Source: Paenibacillus_AR mesotrionivorans
GTDB taxonomy: Bacteria; Bacillota; Bacilli; Paenibacillales; NBRC-103111
Length of the DNA: 64,000 nucleotides
Direction of reading: 5' to 3'
Assembly (NCBI RefSeq): GCF_046098205.1
Contig: NZ_JBJURJ010000013.1
Span: 62,001-126,000 of the forward strand
Below are positions 1-7,747 of this stretch, piece by piece. A program made the translations under genes and the position numbers. Every line of letters begins with the position of its first letter. Position 1 is the stretch's first letter. The notes below the pieces were generated by a model. It was not told the origin of the DNA. It made no database searches and was given only the letters and a program-made list of their open reading frames with translations.

Positions 1-1087
1 TTGCAGTCTCCTGGAAAAAGGCCATAAATAGACCGGTGACAATCGAGGCAGGCACCAGAGCCAACAAACAGCCAAACAAGAACCGCCGGAAGACCAGACC
101 GATATCGTAAAGCTGGTCGGACGCGATCAAATAGGCAAAGGAAGCGGGAAAGAGCAACAGGAATCCACTGGTGTAAACAGCGTCAACAATAGAACTTCCC
201 GTTACGATCATCGGTGCGAAAGAAAGGCTGACAATGGGCAAAAAAGAAACAAACAGGGCATACCAAATCGATTTAATAATGGATGCTAAATAGGATCTAT
301 TTCTTCCATGTTTAAAGTAAAAGAACACCAAAAAGGCCAAGTTGTAAAATACGGTGATTACGAATAATCCAAGAGATGCCGTAGGCGCTATATCGTGAAC
401 GAATGAAGTCCATTTGTTGGAGAACAGATAGGGCAATCTGAATAAAAATTCTGCAAATGCAATGGAATAGAAAAATATTAACATTTTTTTGGAAAGAGTG
501 ATATTGGCTTTTTCCTTGAAGAAAACAATTAAGAAGTGAAAAAACAGAATCGGCAGTATGGACAGGGATGTTTCGATGCTGATTTTAGCTAAGCCCTCTC
601 CCCTGATGGATGCCCCCTGGCTCATATAAGTAACAGCACCGGACAAAAACACGATAGCAAGAAGAGCAGCTGAAGGTGAGTTGGGTATGCGGATAAATAT
701 TATTCCTGCTAACAACAAGCAGACTAGACTTTCAATAATAGAGGTAGCATCATACAGTGTCATACCTTGATTCTCAAAAGAGATCAGAATAACTTCTTGC
801 CCTCGTAATACCTCTACATTCTTATGGTCGGCAAGACTGCCCCAATTCCGAAGCGCCTGGTTTTCACCGGGTAATGTATTGTCTAATGAAAGAATTTCAT
901 CACCGACTCGAAGACTGTGCTGCCCGATCCCTTTTGTGGAAAGTTCTGTGACCATCCATTTTTGTAAATCATTTTGTTCTACTGTTACACCTAAATATGG
1001 TTTGCTGACCGTCACAAGCGCCAGCCATCCCATTAATATAAAAAGAGCAGACAGGATAACGTAATTTTTTGTATTTTTCAGCTTCAT
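1..1087 (-). CDS. ComP-like membrane sensor histidine kinase (N-terminal part, cut by window edge)
   Basis: Translating the minus strand from the ATG at 1087 gives an unbroken frame of about 362 residues that leaves the window at position 1. It opens with a membrane segment (after MKLKNTKNY), then an extracytoplasmic stretch with a PDZ-like look (KPYLGVTVEQND, LRVGDEILSLD), then about seven more hydrophobic segments, ending near LIASDQLYDIGLVFRR. This architecture, a short outside loop plus a bundle of membrane helices before the kinase core, is that of the ComP quorum-sensing kinase family. The kinase domain would lie left of the window. The start is backed by AGGGG about 10 bases upstream. 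A ComA-type regulator would be expected beyond the left edge. ComP family membership is inferred from topology and motifs. Confidence 0.72.
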   Translation of the reverse strand, partial: MKLKNTKNYVILSALFILMGWLALVTVSKPYLGVTVEQNDLQKWMVTELSTKGIGQHSLRVGDEILSLDNTLPGENQALRNWGSLADHKNVEVLRGQEVILISFENQGMTLYDATSIIESLVCLLLAGIIFIRIPNSPSAALLAIVFLSGAVTYMSQGASIRGEGLAKISIETSLSILPILFFHFLIVFFKEKANITLSKKMLIFFYSIAFAEFLFRLPYLFSNKWTSFVHDIAPTASLGLFVITVFYNLAFLVFFYFKHGRNRSYLASIIKSIWYALFVSFLPIVSLSFAPMIVTGSSIVDAVYTSGFLLLFPASFAYLIASDQLYDIGLVFRRFLFGCLLALVPASIVTGLFMAFFQETA

Positions 1088-1171
1088 TCATCTCATCCCC
1101 TGTTTCAAAATCCGCTATTTTTTGATAATCTAAATGAAGGACTATATACCTTTACAGAGGAGTTGTTGTGG

Positions 1172-1357
1172 ATGCAATCTATTACTGTTACACCCAGTTT
1201 GGCCAAGGCTGTCCGCAATTCGCAAAAATGTGGTTTAGCGACTCGTGCAAATGATATGCCGGTAACTCCAGCGGAAAAGAAACAAATTTCGAAAGTATTC
1301 TACAATCATACTCTCATTACAAATGAATACGAAACTGCAGGCGACAATTGGTCCTAG
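1172..1357 (+). CDS. Small 61-residue ORF divergent from the ComP-like kinase; possible ComX-like signal precursor
   Basis: The ATG at 1172 sits 9 bases after GGAG and opens a 61-codon frame ending in GDNWS before a TAG stop. The product is hydrophilic with no signal peptide or membrane segment. It shows a loose pattern seen in ComX precursors: a Leu/Lys-rich start (SLAKAVRNSQKC), an internal Cys, an acidic/Lys middle, an I..V/A-Y segment (QISKVFYNH) and a Trp close to the C-terminus, where ComX is prenylated. Against this, ComX normally lies on the same strand as comP downstream of comQ; here the gene is divergent and no comQ is visible. It could be an unrelated small protein. Reading frame moderately secure, function speculative. 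Confidence 0.5.
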   Translation: MQSITVTPSLAKAVRNSQKCGLATRANDMPVTPAEKKQISKVFYNHTLITNEYETAGDNWS

Positions 1358-1369
1358 CCCCCCACTTGA

Positions 1370-1465
1370 TTTTACCAAGCGTTGAAGGAAATGTCTATCG
1401 ACCAATTTGCGGCTCTCCTCGTGCTTTTTGGGGAGAGTCCTGCAGCAGATTTTTTAGGCCGTTAG
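1370..1465 (+). other. Short protein-like frame, possible gene remnant
   Basis: After a TGA at 1367 the frame reads on for 31 codons (including KEMSIDQFAALLVLF) to a TAG at 1463-1465. An internal ATG at 1391 has no well-spaced ribosome site. It may be the tail of a decayed gene or chance; the segment also contains an inverted CTCTCC/GGAGAG pair followed by a T-run, so it may work instead as a hairpin downstream of the small ORF. Confidence 0.2.
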
Positions 1466-1572
1466 TATTATATTACTTTTCTCTCCTCATAGAAACCCGC
1501 AAGCTTTAATTCGGCGCTATACCACCCCAATCACTTTTCCCCTTTATATATTTCCGCTAGTATACGTACGGA

Positions 1573-1601
1573 TTGCCTCCTTTTGCCAACGCTCCTATAA
1601 T
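1573..1601 (+). promoter_or_regulatory. SigA-type promoter for the response-regulator operon
   Basis: TTGCCT (1573-1578), a 17-base spacer and a perfect TATAAT (1596-1601) lie about 46 bases before the TTG start at 1648. Confidence 0.6.
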
Positions 1602-1647
1602 AGAACTATTTTATTAAATCGAATCTATTAAACCGGGAGGACTTCTA

Positions 1648-2202
1648 TTGAAACAGGCGCTGATCGTTGACGACACGAAATCCATCCGGGTCCTTCTGAC
1701 CAAGGCGCTGGAGCACAAGGGGTTCTCAGCAGATCTGGCTGCCAGCGGTCTTGTGGCCATGGATATGCTGAAGGCTCAACCCTATGATGTTGTGTTTCTG
1801 GACATGAAAATGCCCGGTCTAAGCGGCAAGCATGTGCTGAACTGGATGGTCCAGCGGGGCATCACCACACCGGTGGTGGTGATTACGGCCTTTGGTACCG
1901 TCAAGAACGCCGTGGAATGCACCCGGCTGGGCGCATCCGCCTATCTGCAAAAGCCGTTTACCGTTGAAAAAATACACCGCCTGCTGGCGGAGCTGGAGCC
2001 CCCGCGTTCCAATGCCACTCAAGAGGCCAGTCAGCTGCTGGAGGGGGGCCATTGGGAAAAAGCACTGCCCCTGCTCTCCTCTGCCCTGGCCGTTTCTCCC
2101 GCCAATCCGGAGATTTACCGGCTGATGGGACTGGCCTACCGTCAATCCGGCCGTGTGGAGCAGGCCGACAAGTTCCAGCAGACCTACGAAATCATGAAAT
2201 AG
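1648..2202 (+). CDS. Response regulator with TPR-like C-terminal tail
   Basis: The 184-residue protein starts at a TTG preceded by GGGAGG. Residues 1-120 form a receiver domain: acidic pair DD at 9-10, phospho-acceptor Asp in VVFLDMKMPG (about D52), Thr in VVVITAFGT and Lys in LQKPFT. The remaining 60 residues are not a DNA-binding domain but a pair of TPR-like helices (ASQLLEGGHWEKALPLL and NPEIYRLMGLAYRQSG), which suggests that output is by protein contact. It lies 50 bases before the PAS histidine kinase, its probable partner, and shares the promoter at 1573-1601. Receiver assignment is secure; the output mode is inference. Confidence 0.88.
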   Translation: MKQALIVDDTKSIRVLLTKALEHKGFSADLAASGLVAMDMLKAQPYDVVFLDMKMPGLSGKHVLNWMVQRGITTPVVVITAFGTVKNAVECTRLGASAYLQKPFTVEKIHRLLAELEPPRSNATQEASQLLEGGHWEKALPLLSSALAVSPANPEIYRLMGLAYRQSGRVEQADKFQQTYEIMK

Positions 2203-2252
2203 CCACCCCTATTACAGATTGGGTGTAAGCAACTAGAAAAGGAGTTTCTGTT

Positions 2253-3452
2253 ATGGATTCACGTTTACCGCGAGAGCGTGTTGTCCGGCAGGCGGAGGAA
2301 CTGGCCCGGAACAGCGCACTGCAAGGGATATTCCAGCTTCTGCCCTACCTGGTGCTGGTCCTCAATAAACAACGCCAGATTATTTATTCCAACAACGGCC
2401 TGCTTCAGGTGCTGGGGATTGTGCCGCTTCACGAACGGTTGGGCTGCCGGCCCGGCGAGATGCTCCGCTGCATCCATTCCTGCAAAACCCCAGGGGGCTG
2501 CGGCACAACCGCCTATTGCACAGTATGCGGGGCCAACACAGCTATTCTTGAGGTGCAGCAGACCGGACAGCCCGTCTACCGGGAATGTCTCCTGACTACC
2601 TCTGCAGACGGACAGCATACAGAGAGCCATGAGCTTTCGGTTCATGCTATGCCGGCAGGCCAGTCCAACCCGGATGCCATCCTTTTTATGATCCGCGACA
2701 TCAGCGAGGAAAAACGCAAGAAGGTGCTGGAGCAGCTGTTTCTTCATGATTTGTTGAACAGTGCAGGTGCAGCCAGGGGATTTATGGAGCTGACCCATAT
2801 GACAGAGGACCTGCCCCAGCTCCAGGAGCTGTGCGGCTGTGCCAAGGATGCCGTCGAAGTGATTATCGGGGAAATTGAAAACCACCGGGACCTAATCCAT
2901 GCGGAAAAAGGGGAGTTGGACGTGAGCCCGGAGCCCGTCCACCTGAATGGCCTGATCCGTGCCGTTGCGGATTCGGTGCAGAATGCGGCGGAGCATGCGG
3001 TGGATATCCGGTTGGATTGTGAGGAGAAGCTTGTTGCGGTGAGCGACCCCATCCTCCTTCGCAGAGTGGTCACCAATATGGTGAAGAACGCCGCCGAAGC
3101 CGCCGGGGAGCAACCGATCCGCATCAGCACTTGCAGACAGGGGAACAGCATCGCCATTGAAGTACATAACGGGATATGTATGCCTACGGAGATACAGCTC
3201 CAGGTTTTCAAACGCTCCTTCAGCACAAAGGGAGAGGGCCGCGGCTACGGGACGTATGGTATGAAGCTGTTCGGAGAGAGGTATTTGAGAGGGGAAGTCC
3301 GGTTTATTTCCAGTCCTGAATCGGGAACGCTGTTCACTTTTATCCTTCCCGCAGACTACCGACAATCCCAGGGAAGCGAATCCCGAAGCAAAACGCCGAT
3401 ACAGCACGAAACACTTCGAACGAATGGGATTTCTTACATAAACCAGATGTAG
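2253..3452 (+). CDS. Cytosolic PAS-domain sensor histidine kinase with Cys-rich motif
   Basis: This 399-residue kinase lacks membrane helices. Residues about 20-145 form a PAS-like domain (LVLVLNKQRQIIYSNNG) interrupted by five cysteines at about 73, 77, 82, 88 and 91 (C-X3-C-X4-C-X5-C-X2-C), suited to binding metal or a cofactor. The H-box is FLHDLLN (H165), the N-box RRVVTNMVKNAAEA. The usual DxGxG box is replaced by VHNGICM, and a later glycine-rich loop (GEGRGYGTYGMKLF) completes the ATPase fold. The start follows AAAGGAG. It is probably the partner of the upstream TPR-tailed regulator; signal unknown. Cofactor binding is inference from Cys spacing. Confidence 0.85.
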   Translation: MDSRLPRERVVRQAEELARNSALQGIFQLLPYLVLVLNKQRQIIYSNNGLLQVLGIVPLHERLGCRPGEMLRCIHSCKTPGGCGTTAYCTVCGANTAILEVQQTGQPVYRECLLTTSADGQHTESHELSVHAMPAGQSNPDAILFMIRDISEEKRKKVLEQLFLHDLLNSAGAARGFMELTHMTEDLPQLQELCGCAKDAVEVIIGEIENHRDLIHAEKGELDVSPEPVHLNGLIRAVADSVQNAAEHAVDIRLDCEEKLVAVSDPILLRRVVTNMVKNAAEAAGEQPIRISTCRQGNSIAIEVHNGICMPTEIQLQVFKRSFSTKGEGRGYGTYGMKLFGERYLRGEVRFISSPESGTLFTFILPADYRQSQGSESRSKTPIQHETLRTNGISYINQM

Positions 3453-3634
3453 AAGAACCGGATAAAGCCGTGGACCTCCCCTCCTCTTCGTTTCCAACCG
3501 GATGGTTGGTGCGGTATGATTTTTTTAATAAAGCGGGACGGGGGTCAAACGTCCTACTACAGCAAAGAAGAAGATGCCGGTCCGCCCCTTCAGGAGGGAG
3601 GCCGGCTTCCTTATACGCTGCGGGGGGTAACGAA

Positions 3635-4480
3635 TTGATTGCTTTGCTGCGTTATGTGCCTTCTCTATATATCAAGCTGTTCGAGCATCATCCGTTTGCT
3701 ATGCTGACTATAACCGCAAAGGGCCGCCCGTTGCTGGCCAACGCCCAAGCCAGAGCTCTGCTGGAAGCCGGTCGGGATGGGACAGCGGCGTCCGCCCTTC
3801 TGGAGAACAGCCGGCTTCTGGAGAAGCTTGCAGAGAACAAAAGCTTCGGCGGTCTCGATATCTCGGTTTATCAGGCGGGAAGACGGCGGGAGTTCCGGAT
3901 CGACAGCAGCCTTATCCGGGGCCTGTTCCGTCCCGTTTTTTTGTTGTCTGTCCAGGATGTGACGGCATCCAGCCGGCATCTGAGGAGACTGCGCCACCAA
4001 GCGACCCGGGACTCCCTCACCGGAGTTTGGAACCGCGGAGCCTTCCTGGAAAAGCTGGAGGCTGCCATTGTTCTGGCGGAGCAAGAAGGGTACACACTGG
4101 CTGTGCTGTACATCGACGTCGACGAGTTCAAGGAAATCAATACGGCTTACGGCCATGAAGGGGGAGACGCCGTCCTGGCCGGTGTTGCCCGGATCATTGC
4201 GCGGATTGTCGGCAGAAAAGGTGCTGTGGGACGTTTGGGCGGCGATGAGCTGGCCGTATTCATGCACCCTGTCCCCTCTTATACGGAAATCAGCGGAACC
4301 CTGCTGGAGCTGACCAATGCCATCCGCGCCATGGACATCCCCTACAAGGGCCAAACCATCCGGGTGGAAGCAAGCTTCGGGGCAAGCCTGTATGCGGAGA
4401 ACAGCGAGGATGCCGCCACTCTGCTGAACCGGGCGGACAAGGCCATGTACCGGATGAAGGAGGTCCCCCTTTTTGACTAA
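3635..4480 (+). CDS. PAS-GGDEF diguanylate cyclase
   Basis: Residues 1-120 resemble a PAS sensor (FEHHPFAMLTITAKGRPLLANAQA); the rest is a GGDEF domain opening with RDSLTGVWNRGAFLEKL and carrying DVDEFKEINTAYGHEGGD and the active-site loop GGDEL at about 202-206. GGDEL in place of GGDEF is a common active variant. No RxxD inhibitory site precedes it. I chose the TTG at 3635, seven bases after GGGGGG; the frame could extend to a GTG at 3470, but no ribosome site supports that. It lies downstream of the kinase/regulator pair on the same strand, so the trio may couple a redox- or metal-sensing kinase to cyclic-di-GMP. Confidence 0.83.
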   Translation: MIALLRYVPSLYIKLFEHHPFAMLTITAKGRPLLANAQARALLEAGRDGTAASALLENSRLLEKLAENKSFGGLDISVYQAGRRREFRIDSSLIRGLFRPVFLLSVQDVTASSRHLRRLRHQATRDSLTGVWNRGAFLEKLEAAIVLAEQEGYTLAVLYIDVDEFKEINTAYGHEGGDAVLAGVARIIARIVGRKGAVGRLGGDELAVFMHPVPSYTEISGTLLELTNAIRAMDIPYKGQTIRVEASFGASLYAENSEDAATLLNRADKAMYRMKEVPLFD

Positions 4481-4489
4481 TCCGAGAGG

Positions 4490-5458
4490 TTAATTCACGC
4501 TTCCTTTGTACATATTGCCCGACGGGCTGCGCGTATTGTTGGATGCTGCAGCCGTCGCGCCGCTATCTGCGTTCACAACATAAGCTGTAGCATTGTCAAG
4601 ATACACCGTGTTTCCGGTAAATGAGGCGTTTTGTCCCCACCCGCTTGCACGCTCATGGACCTGGAAGGCATCTACGATCTTGCTGTTTCCATTGCGGTAG
4701 CCAGTGTTATTCCGGATGATGTCATCATTCCCCTTTACATCCATAAAGCTGTCCGCATAATTGGCCCCCGAAATGCCCGTTCCGTCAAACGTACAATTCT
4801 CTACCACGGTGCCTGTTGATCCCTCCTTAATATCCACATGCTCAGCCCGGACATTGGGGCCGAAGGATACCCCGGAGATCCGGTTATGGTCCGTTTCTTT
4901 CTTGTAACTCCCCCATTTGCCTACATCCGAGCCGACATATACCCCTTCCCCATATTCCGGATTCAGCTTTCCTGTATCATACACGCTGGAGCTTTTGATT
5001 ACATTATTAGAGCTGCCGTCCCGGAAATGTACTCCTTCTTCCCCGATGTTGTATACCTCAAGATACTCCAGCCAATTGTTGTTGGCGTGATCCAGCATAA
5101 TGCCCTTTTTGGCGTTGGTTATCTTCACATTGCGCACATCATAATAGTCGCCGGTAATATACAAGGCGTAGCCACTGGAGGTTGTGCCCCCGTTCAAAAC
5201 CGGCTTATTCGTGGTGCTTGCTCCCTTAATGGTGATTTTGGCGGATGAGGTGCCGTTTTTGGATGCTACGAAGTTCCCTGTGAAGGTCACTCCCGCTGCA
5301 AGCGTAATCACGTCCCCAGGCTGCGCATTGGCAAGGGCTGTGGTCAAGCACGACGTTGTGCTGCAGGTTACGGACGCCGCCTGAGACGGTGCGGGTACGG
5401 ACAAGGACGCGGCAGCCAGCATGGCCGCTGCAATTGCGAGCTTAAACCATTTGAACAT
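4490..5458 (-). CDS. Secreted right-handed beta-helix protein (pectate-lyase-like)
   Basis: The 322-residue product opens with a Sec signal peptide (basic MFKWFK, hydrophobic core, likely cleavage after PSQA-A near residue 27). The mature part has the PL1/PL6-type pattern: a Cys pair (TCSTTSC), AQPGDVITLAAGVTF, then successive coils such as YYDVRNVKITNAKKGIML, NNWLEYLEVYNIGEEGVHF and DDIIRNNTGYRNG. A substrate cannot be fixed from sequence; a polysaccharide lyase or binding role is likely. ATG at 5458 follows AAGGAG. It converges on the diguanylate cyclase with a 9-base gap, too short for a separate terminator. Confidence 0.8.
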   Translation of the reverse strand: MFKWFKLAIAAAMLAAASLSVPAPSQAASVTCSTTSCLTTALANAQPGDVITLAAGVTFTGNFVASKNGTSSAKITIKGASTTNKPVLNGGTTSSGYALYITGDYYDVRNVKITNAKKGIMLDHANNNWLEYLEVYNIGEEGVHFRDGSSNNVIKSSSVYDTGKLNPEYGEGVYVGSDVGKWGSYKKETDHNRISGVSFGPNVRAEHVDIKEGSTGTVVENCTFDGTGISGANYADSFMDVKGNDDIIRNNTGYRNGNSKIVDAFQVHERASGWGQNASFTGNTVYLDNATAYVVNADSGATAAASNNTRSPSGNMYKGSVN

Positions 5459-5655
5459 AAATTACACACTCCTTAGATAGATTTGGTTTTGATGTTAAGC
5501 AGACAGGTTAACCTCCTTCTTAATAGAGATTCACTCATTTATTAAAGCGCTTACAAAATTAACATACAGGATTTCCCTTTTCCCGTCTTGTGGTATTCAC
5601 AGGTATTTTTGTTGTTTTTTAAGGGCATCCACCGGGATGAACAATAACCCTCCTT

Positions 5656-5684
5656 TTGATTAATGCCCCGCTTCATGCTAAAGT
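5656..5684 (+). promoter_or_regulatory. SigA-type promoter for the 81-residue protein
   Basis: TTGATT (5656-5661), 17-base spacer, TAAAGT (5679-5684), about 42 bases before the GTG at 5726. The rest of 5459-5655 is AT-rich and holds no other recognisable signal. Confidence 0.45.
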
Positions 5685-5725
5685 GTTAGGAAGCAATGAT
5701 AAACCACTTAAGCGGGGGAAATACG

Positions 5726-5971
5726 GTGAAAAGCAACAGAATCAAGACGGTAGAAGTCTATAAACGCGACAAATGGAACATGTTAAACGTAGAGATCAAC
5801 GGAAAAACCCTCATCCTCCGGGAAATCTCCGAAGAATGGGGCGAGGAATGCCATACCTTTCTGAGCCGGCCTGCCATGATGCACTGGGCGGAGGAGCGGT
5901 TTTCTCCGAAGCGCTTCAAGGGAACGGAAGAGGAGCGGCTGCAGATCCTGGAGAATTTCCGCAAAGTTTGA
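5726..5971 (+). CDS. Small hypothetical protein, 81 residues
   Basis: I do not recognise the family. The protein is charged and soluble, with an N-terminal strand-rich part (RIKTVEVYKRDKWNMLNVEINGKTLILREI) and a helical C-terminal half rich in Glu/Arg. The GTG at 5726 is preceded by GGGGG seven bases away; an upstream ATG at 5696 has no ribosome site. A promoter lies at 5656-5684 and a strong terminator at 5998-6030, so it looks like a monocistronic gene. Confidence 0.65.
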   Translation: MKSNRIKTVEVYKRDKWNMLNVEINGKTLILREISEEWGEECHTFLSRPAMMHWAEERFSPKRFKGTEEERLQILENFRKV

Positions 5972-5997
5972 CCGGTGAGATGAGCGGTGGACAAGGA

Positions 5998-6030
5998 ACG
6001 GACTTCCCGAAGTGGAATGTCCGTTTTTTT
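5998..6030 (+). terminator. Rho-independent terminator
   Basis: ACGGAC-TTCC pairs with GGAA-(T)-GTCCGT and is followed by a run of T, ending the 81-residue gene. Confidence 0.8.
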
Positions 6031-6091
6031 GGCGTGGAGAGGCATTCCTCCCCTGCTACCGCCGCCACCCTGATGTAAGCGCCATAAAAAT

Positions 6092-6135
6092 CAAAAAAAC
6101 CAGGAAGGACATCATGTCCCCCCTGGTTTTTATTT
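6092..6135. terminator. Bidirectional terminator
   Basis: AAAACCAGG and CCTGGTTTT flank an inner GGACAT/ATGTCC stem, with A and T runs outside, so it can end the minus-strand exporter gene and readthrough from the plus strand. Confidence 0.75.
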
Positions 6136-6182
6136 AGGCTTGGCCCAAAACCGCCTGGCGCCCAGCCTGCATGTTACCATAA

Positions 6183-6989
6183 TCAGCCCATTTGCTTTTC
6201 CAATTCCTTGGCGCCCGGTGTGGGCTTGGAATCATTGTTCTTGCCACCGCTCAGGAACCAGCCTGCCGCGGCAATTCCCACCAGGACGACATAGAAGCTG
6301 AGCTTCCAGGCTGTGCTGTGGGCGAAATCCTCAGACAGAATCGCGATATCCGGGTGTGCCAGCGTAATAACGGCCAACTTGACGCCTACCCAGCCCACGA
6401 TGACAAACGCGGCGATTTCCAGGTTGGGACGGGATTGCAGCAGCTTAACGAACAGGTTAGCCGCAAAACGCATAATGATCAGTCCGATGAAGCCGCCTGC
6501 GAAAATCACCAGGAATTGTCCGCCGTCCATACCGCCGATCTTGGGCAGTCCGCTGGCGGGAAGGGCTACGGCCAGTGCTACCGCGGCCAGGATGGAGTCG
6601 ATTGCAAAGGCGATATCCGCCAATTCAACCTTCAGTACGGTCATCCAGAAGCCGGGTTTTTTATCCTCCACTACAACGCCTGTGGTTTCCTCAATCTTCT
6701 TGTTCTTGAACATGACCTTCCGGAAAATGTGGTTGGCTGCGATAAACAGCAGGTAAAGCGCGCCTATCGCTTGAATCTGCCAGACGTCCACCAGAAACGA
6801 AATCACGAACAGGGAAAGCGCACGGAACACGAAGGCTCCAGCCAAACCGTAAAACAATGCCCGTTTCCGCTCTTCCTCGGGAAGACGTTTAACCATAATC
6901 GCCAGCACCAGCGCATTATCCGCGGCCAGCAAACCCTCCAGCGCCACCAATACCAGCAGCACCCATCCATACTCCAAGAATAATTCCAA
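6183..6989 (-). CDS. TerC/YkoY-family integral membrane protein (probable Mn2+ exporter)
   Basis: The 268-residue protein has about seven membrane helices and the two TerC signatures: EGLLAADNALVLAIMV near residue 18 and ELADIAFAIDSILAAVA in the middle, whose acidic residues are thought to bind the metal. The cytosolic loop (residues 95-110) is Lys-rich. TerC relatives under this type of riboswitch (YkoY) protect against manganese excess, probably by export at the membrane. The manganese riboswitch at 7077-7178 in its leader supports this role. ATG at 6989 follows AAGGAGG. Family secure; Mn2+ substrate rests on the riboswitch and homologues. Confidence 0.9.
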   Translation of the reverse strand: MELFLEYGWVLLVLVALEGLLAADNALVLAIMVKRLPEEERKRALFYGLAGAFVFRALSLFVISFLVDVWQIQAIGALYLLFIAANHIFRKVMFKNKKIEETTGVVVEDKKPGFWMTVLKVELADIAFAIDSILAAVALAVALPASGLPKIGGMDGGQFLVIFAGGFIGLIIMRFAANLFVKLLQSRPNLEIAAFVIVGWVGVKLAVITLAHPDIAILSEDFAHSTAWKLSFYVVLVGIAAAGWFLSGGKNNDSKPTPGAKELEKQMG

Positions 6990-7076
6990 ACTCCACTCCT
7001 CCTTATTATCTATACATTGAAAATAATAAAGACCCCTACCGCAAAAGTATCCCTCTTCGTCGAAGAAGTAATACTT

Positions 7077-7178
7077 CAGGGTAAAGGTCTCGCTAACAGG
7101 TGTAATAATGCCAATAAAACCGGAGCAGGAATGCCTCGTAATGACGATTTTATTGTACAGCTACTCCCCTTTACAGGT
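7077..7178 (-). ncRNA. yybP-ykoY manganese riboswitch
   Basis: Reading the minus strand, AAAGGGGAGUAGC opens the aptamer, followed by an AUCGUCAUUACGAGG arm, GGUUUUAUUGGC and the closing GUUAGCGAGACCUUUACC. These are the conserved loop sequences of the yybP-ykoY class, which binds Mn2+. A hairpin follows at 7044-7076 as expression platform (AAGTAT...ATACTT, then T-rich). The element sits about 90 bases ahead of the exporter start, so excess manganese should raise its expression. Confidence 0.93.
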
Positions 7179-7213
7179 ATTCAGTTGGGAATTGCGGTAA
7201 GGCTCTTGAATAG

Positions 7214-7243
7214 AGCATAATCGAAGCACGGGGATATTGTCAA
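7214..7243 (-). promoter_or_regulatory. SigA promoter of the riboswitch leader
   Basis: On the minus strand TTGACA (7243-7238), 18-base spacer, TATGCT (7219-7214), placed just upstream of the aptamer. Confidence 0.65.
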
Positions 7244-7353
7244 TACGAAATGAACAATTCCGACGGAATTACAATGAAACGGGCTTTGTGGTAAAATAAT
7301 GAATCAAACAGCTCTTCCCGCTGCCAAGTACATATGTTAGGTGGTTTTTCGGT

Positions 7354-7536
7354 ATGGCTGATCCGCAGGTCATTGCAACCTTTGTAATTATTTCCTTTTG
7401 CTTCGCTTTGGTGCTACTCTTAAAGAAGGACACCATCGCCCCCGGCTTTAAACGCGGTCTTGCCATTATGGCCGTCGTGATGGTCAGCTTTTCATTCTTT
7501 CTGATTTTGTACAGTTTTTTTACAATGGGACGATAA
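7354..7536 (+). CDS. Small membrane protein, 60 residues
   Basis: Two hydrophobic segments (residues about 6-23, VIATFVIISFCFALVLLL, and 35-55) flank a short Lys/Arg-containing loop (KKDTIAPGFKRG), a helical hairpin with both ends probably outside. The ATG follows AGGTGG by nine bases. I do not recognise the family; small two-helix proteins of this kind are common in Paenibacillaceae. It stands alone between the riboswitch promoter and oligopeptidase F. Confidence 0.6.
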   Translation: MADPQVIATFVIISFCFALVLLLKKDTIAPGFKRGLAIMAVVMVSFSFFLILYSFFTMGR

Positions 7537-7747
7537 AGGCAGAATAAGCCGCGGGGACAGCCGCACATACTAATAGGCAAACTTTGGTCTCTTTTTGGGC
7601 CAAAAGGTTGCGGAGGTTAGTGCCTTGTCCCCTTTACGACTGCTGTCCCTCATCCTGTGCGCCGGGCTGCTGGCATCAAGCACTGCTCCCGCGGCAGGAG
7701 CCGCTGTCCGCCTGGACAGCCAATTCAAACCCGATAGGAGGATTCCC

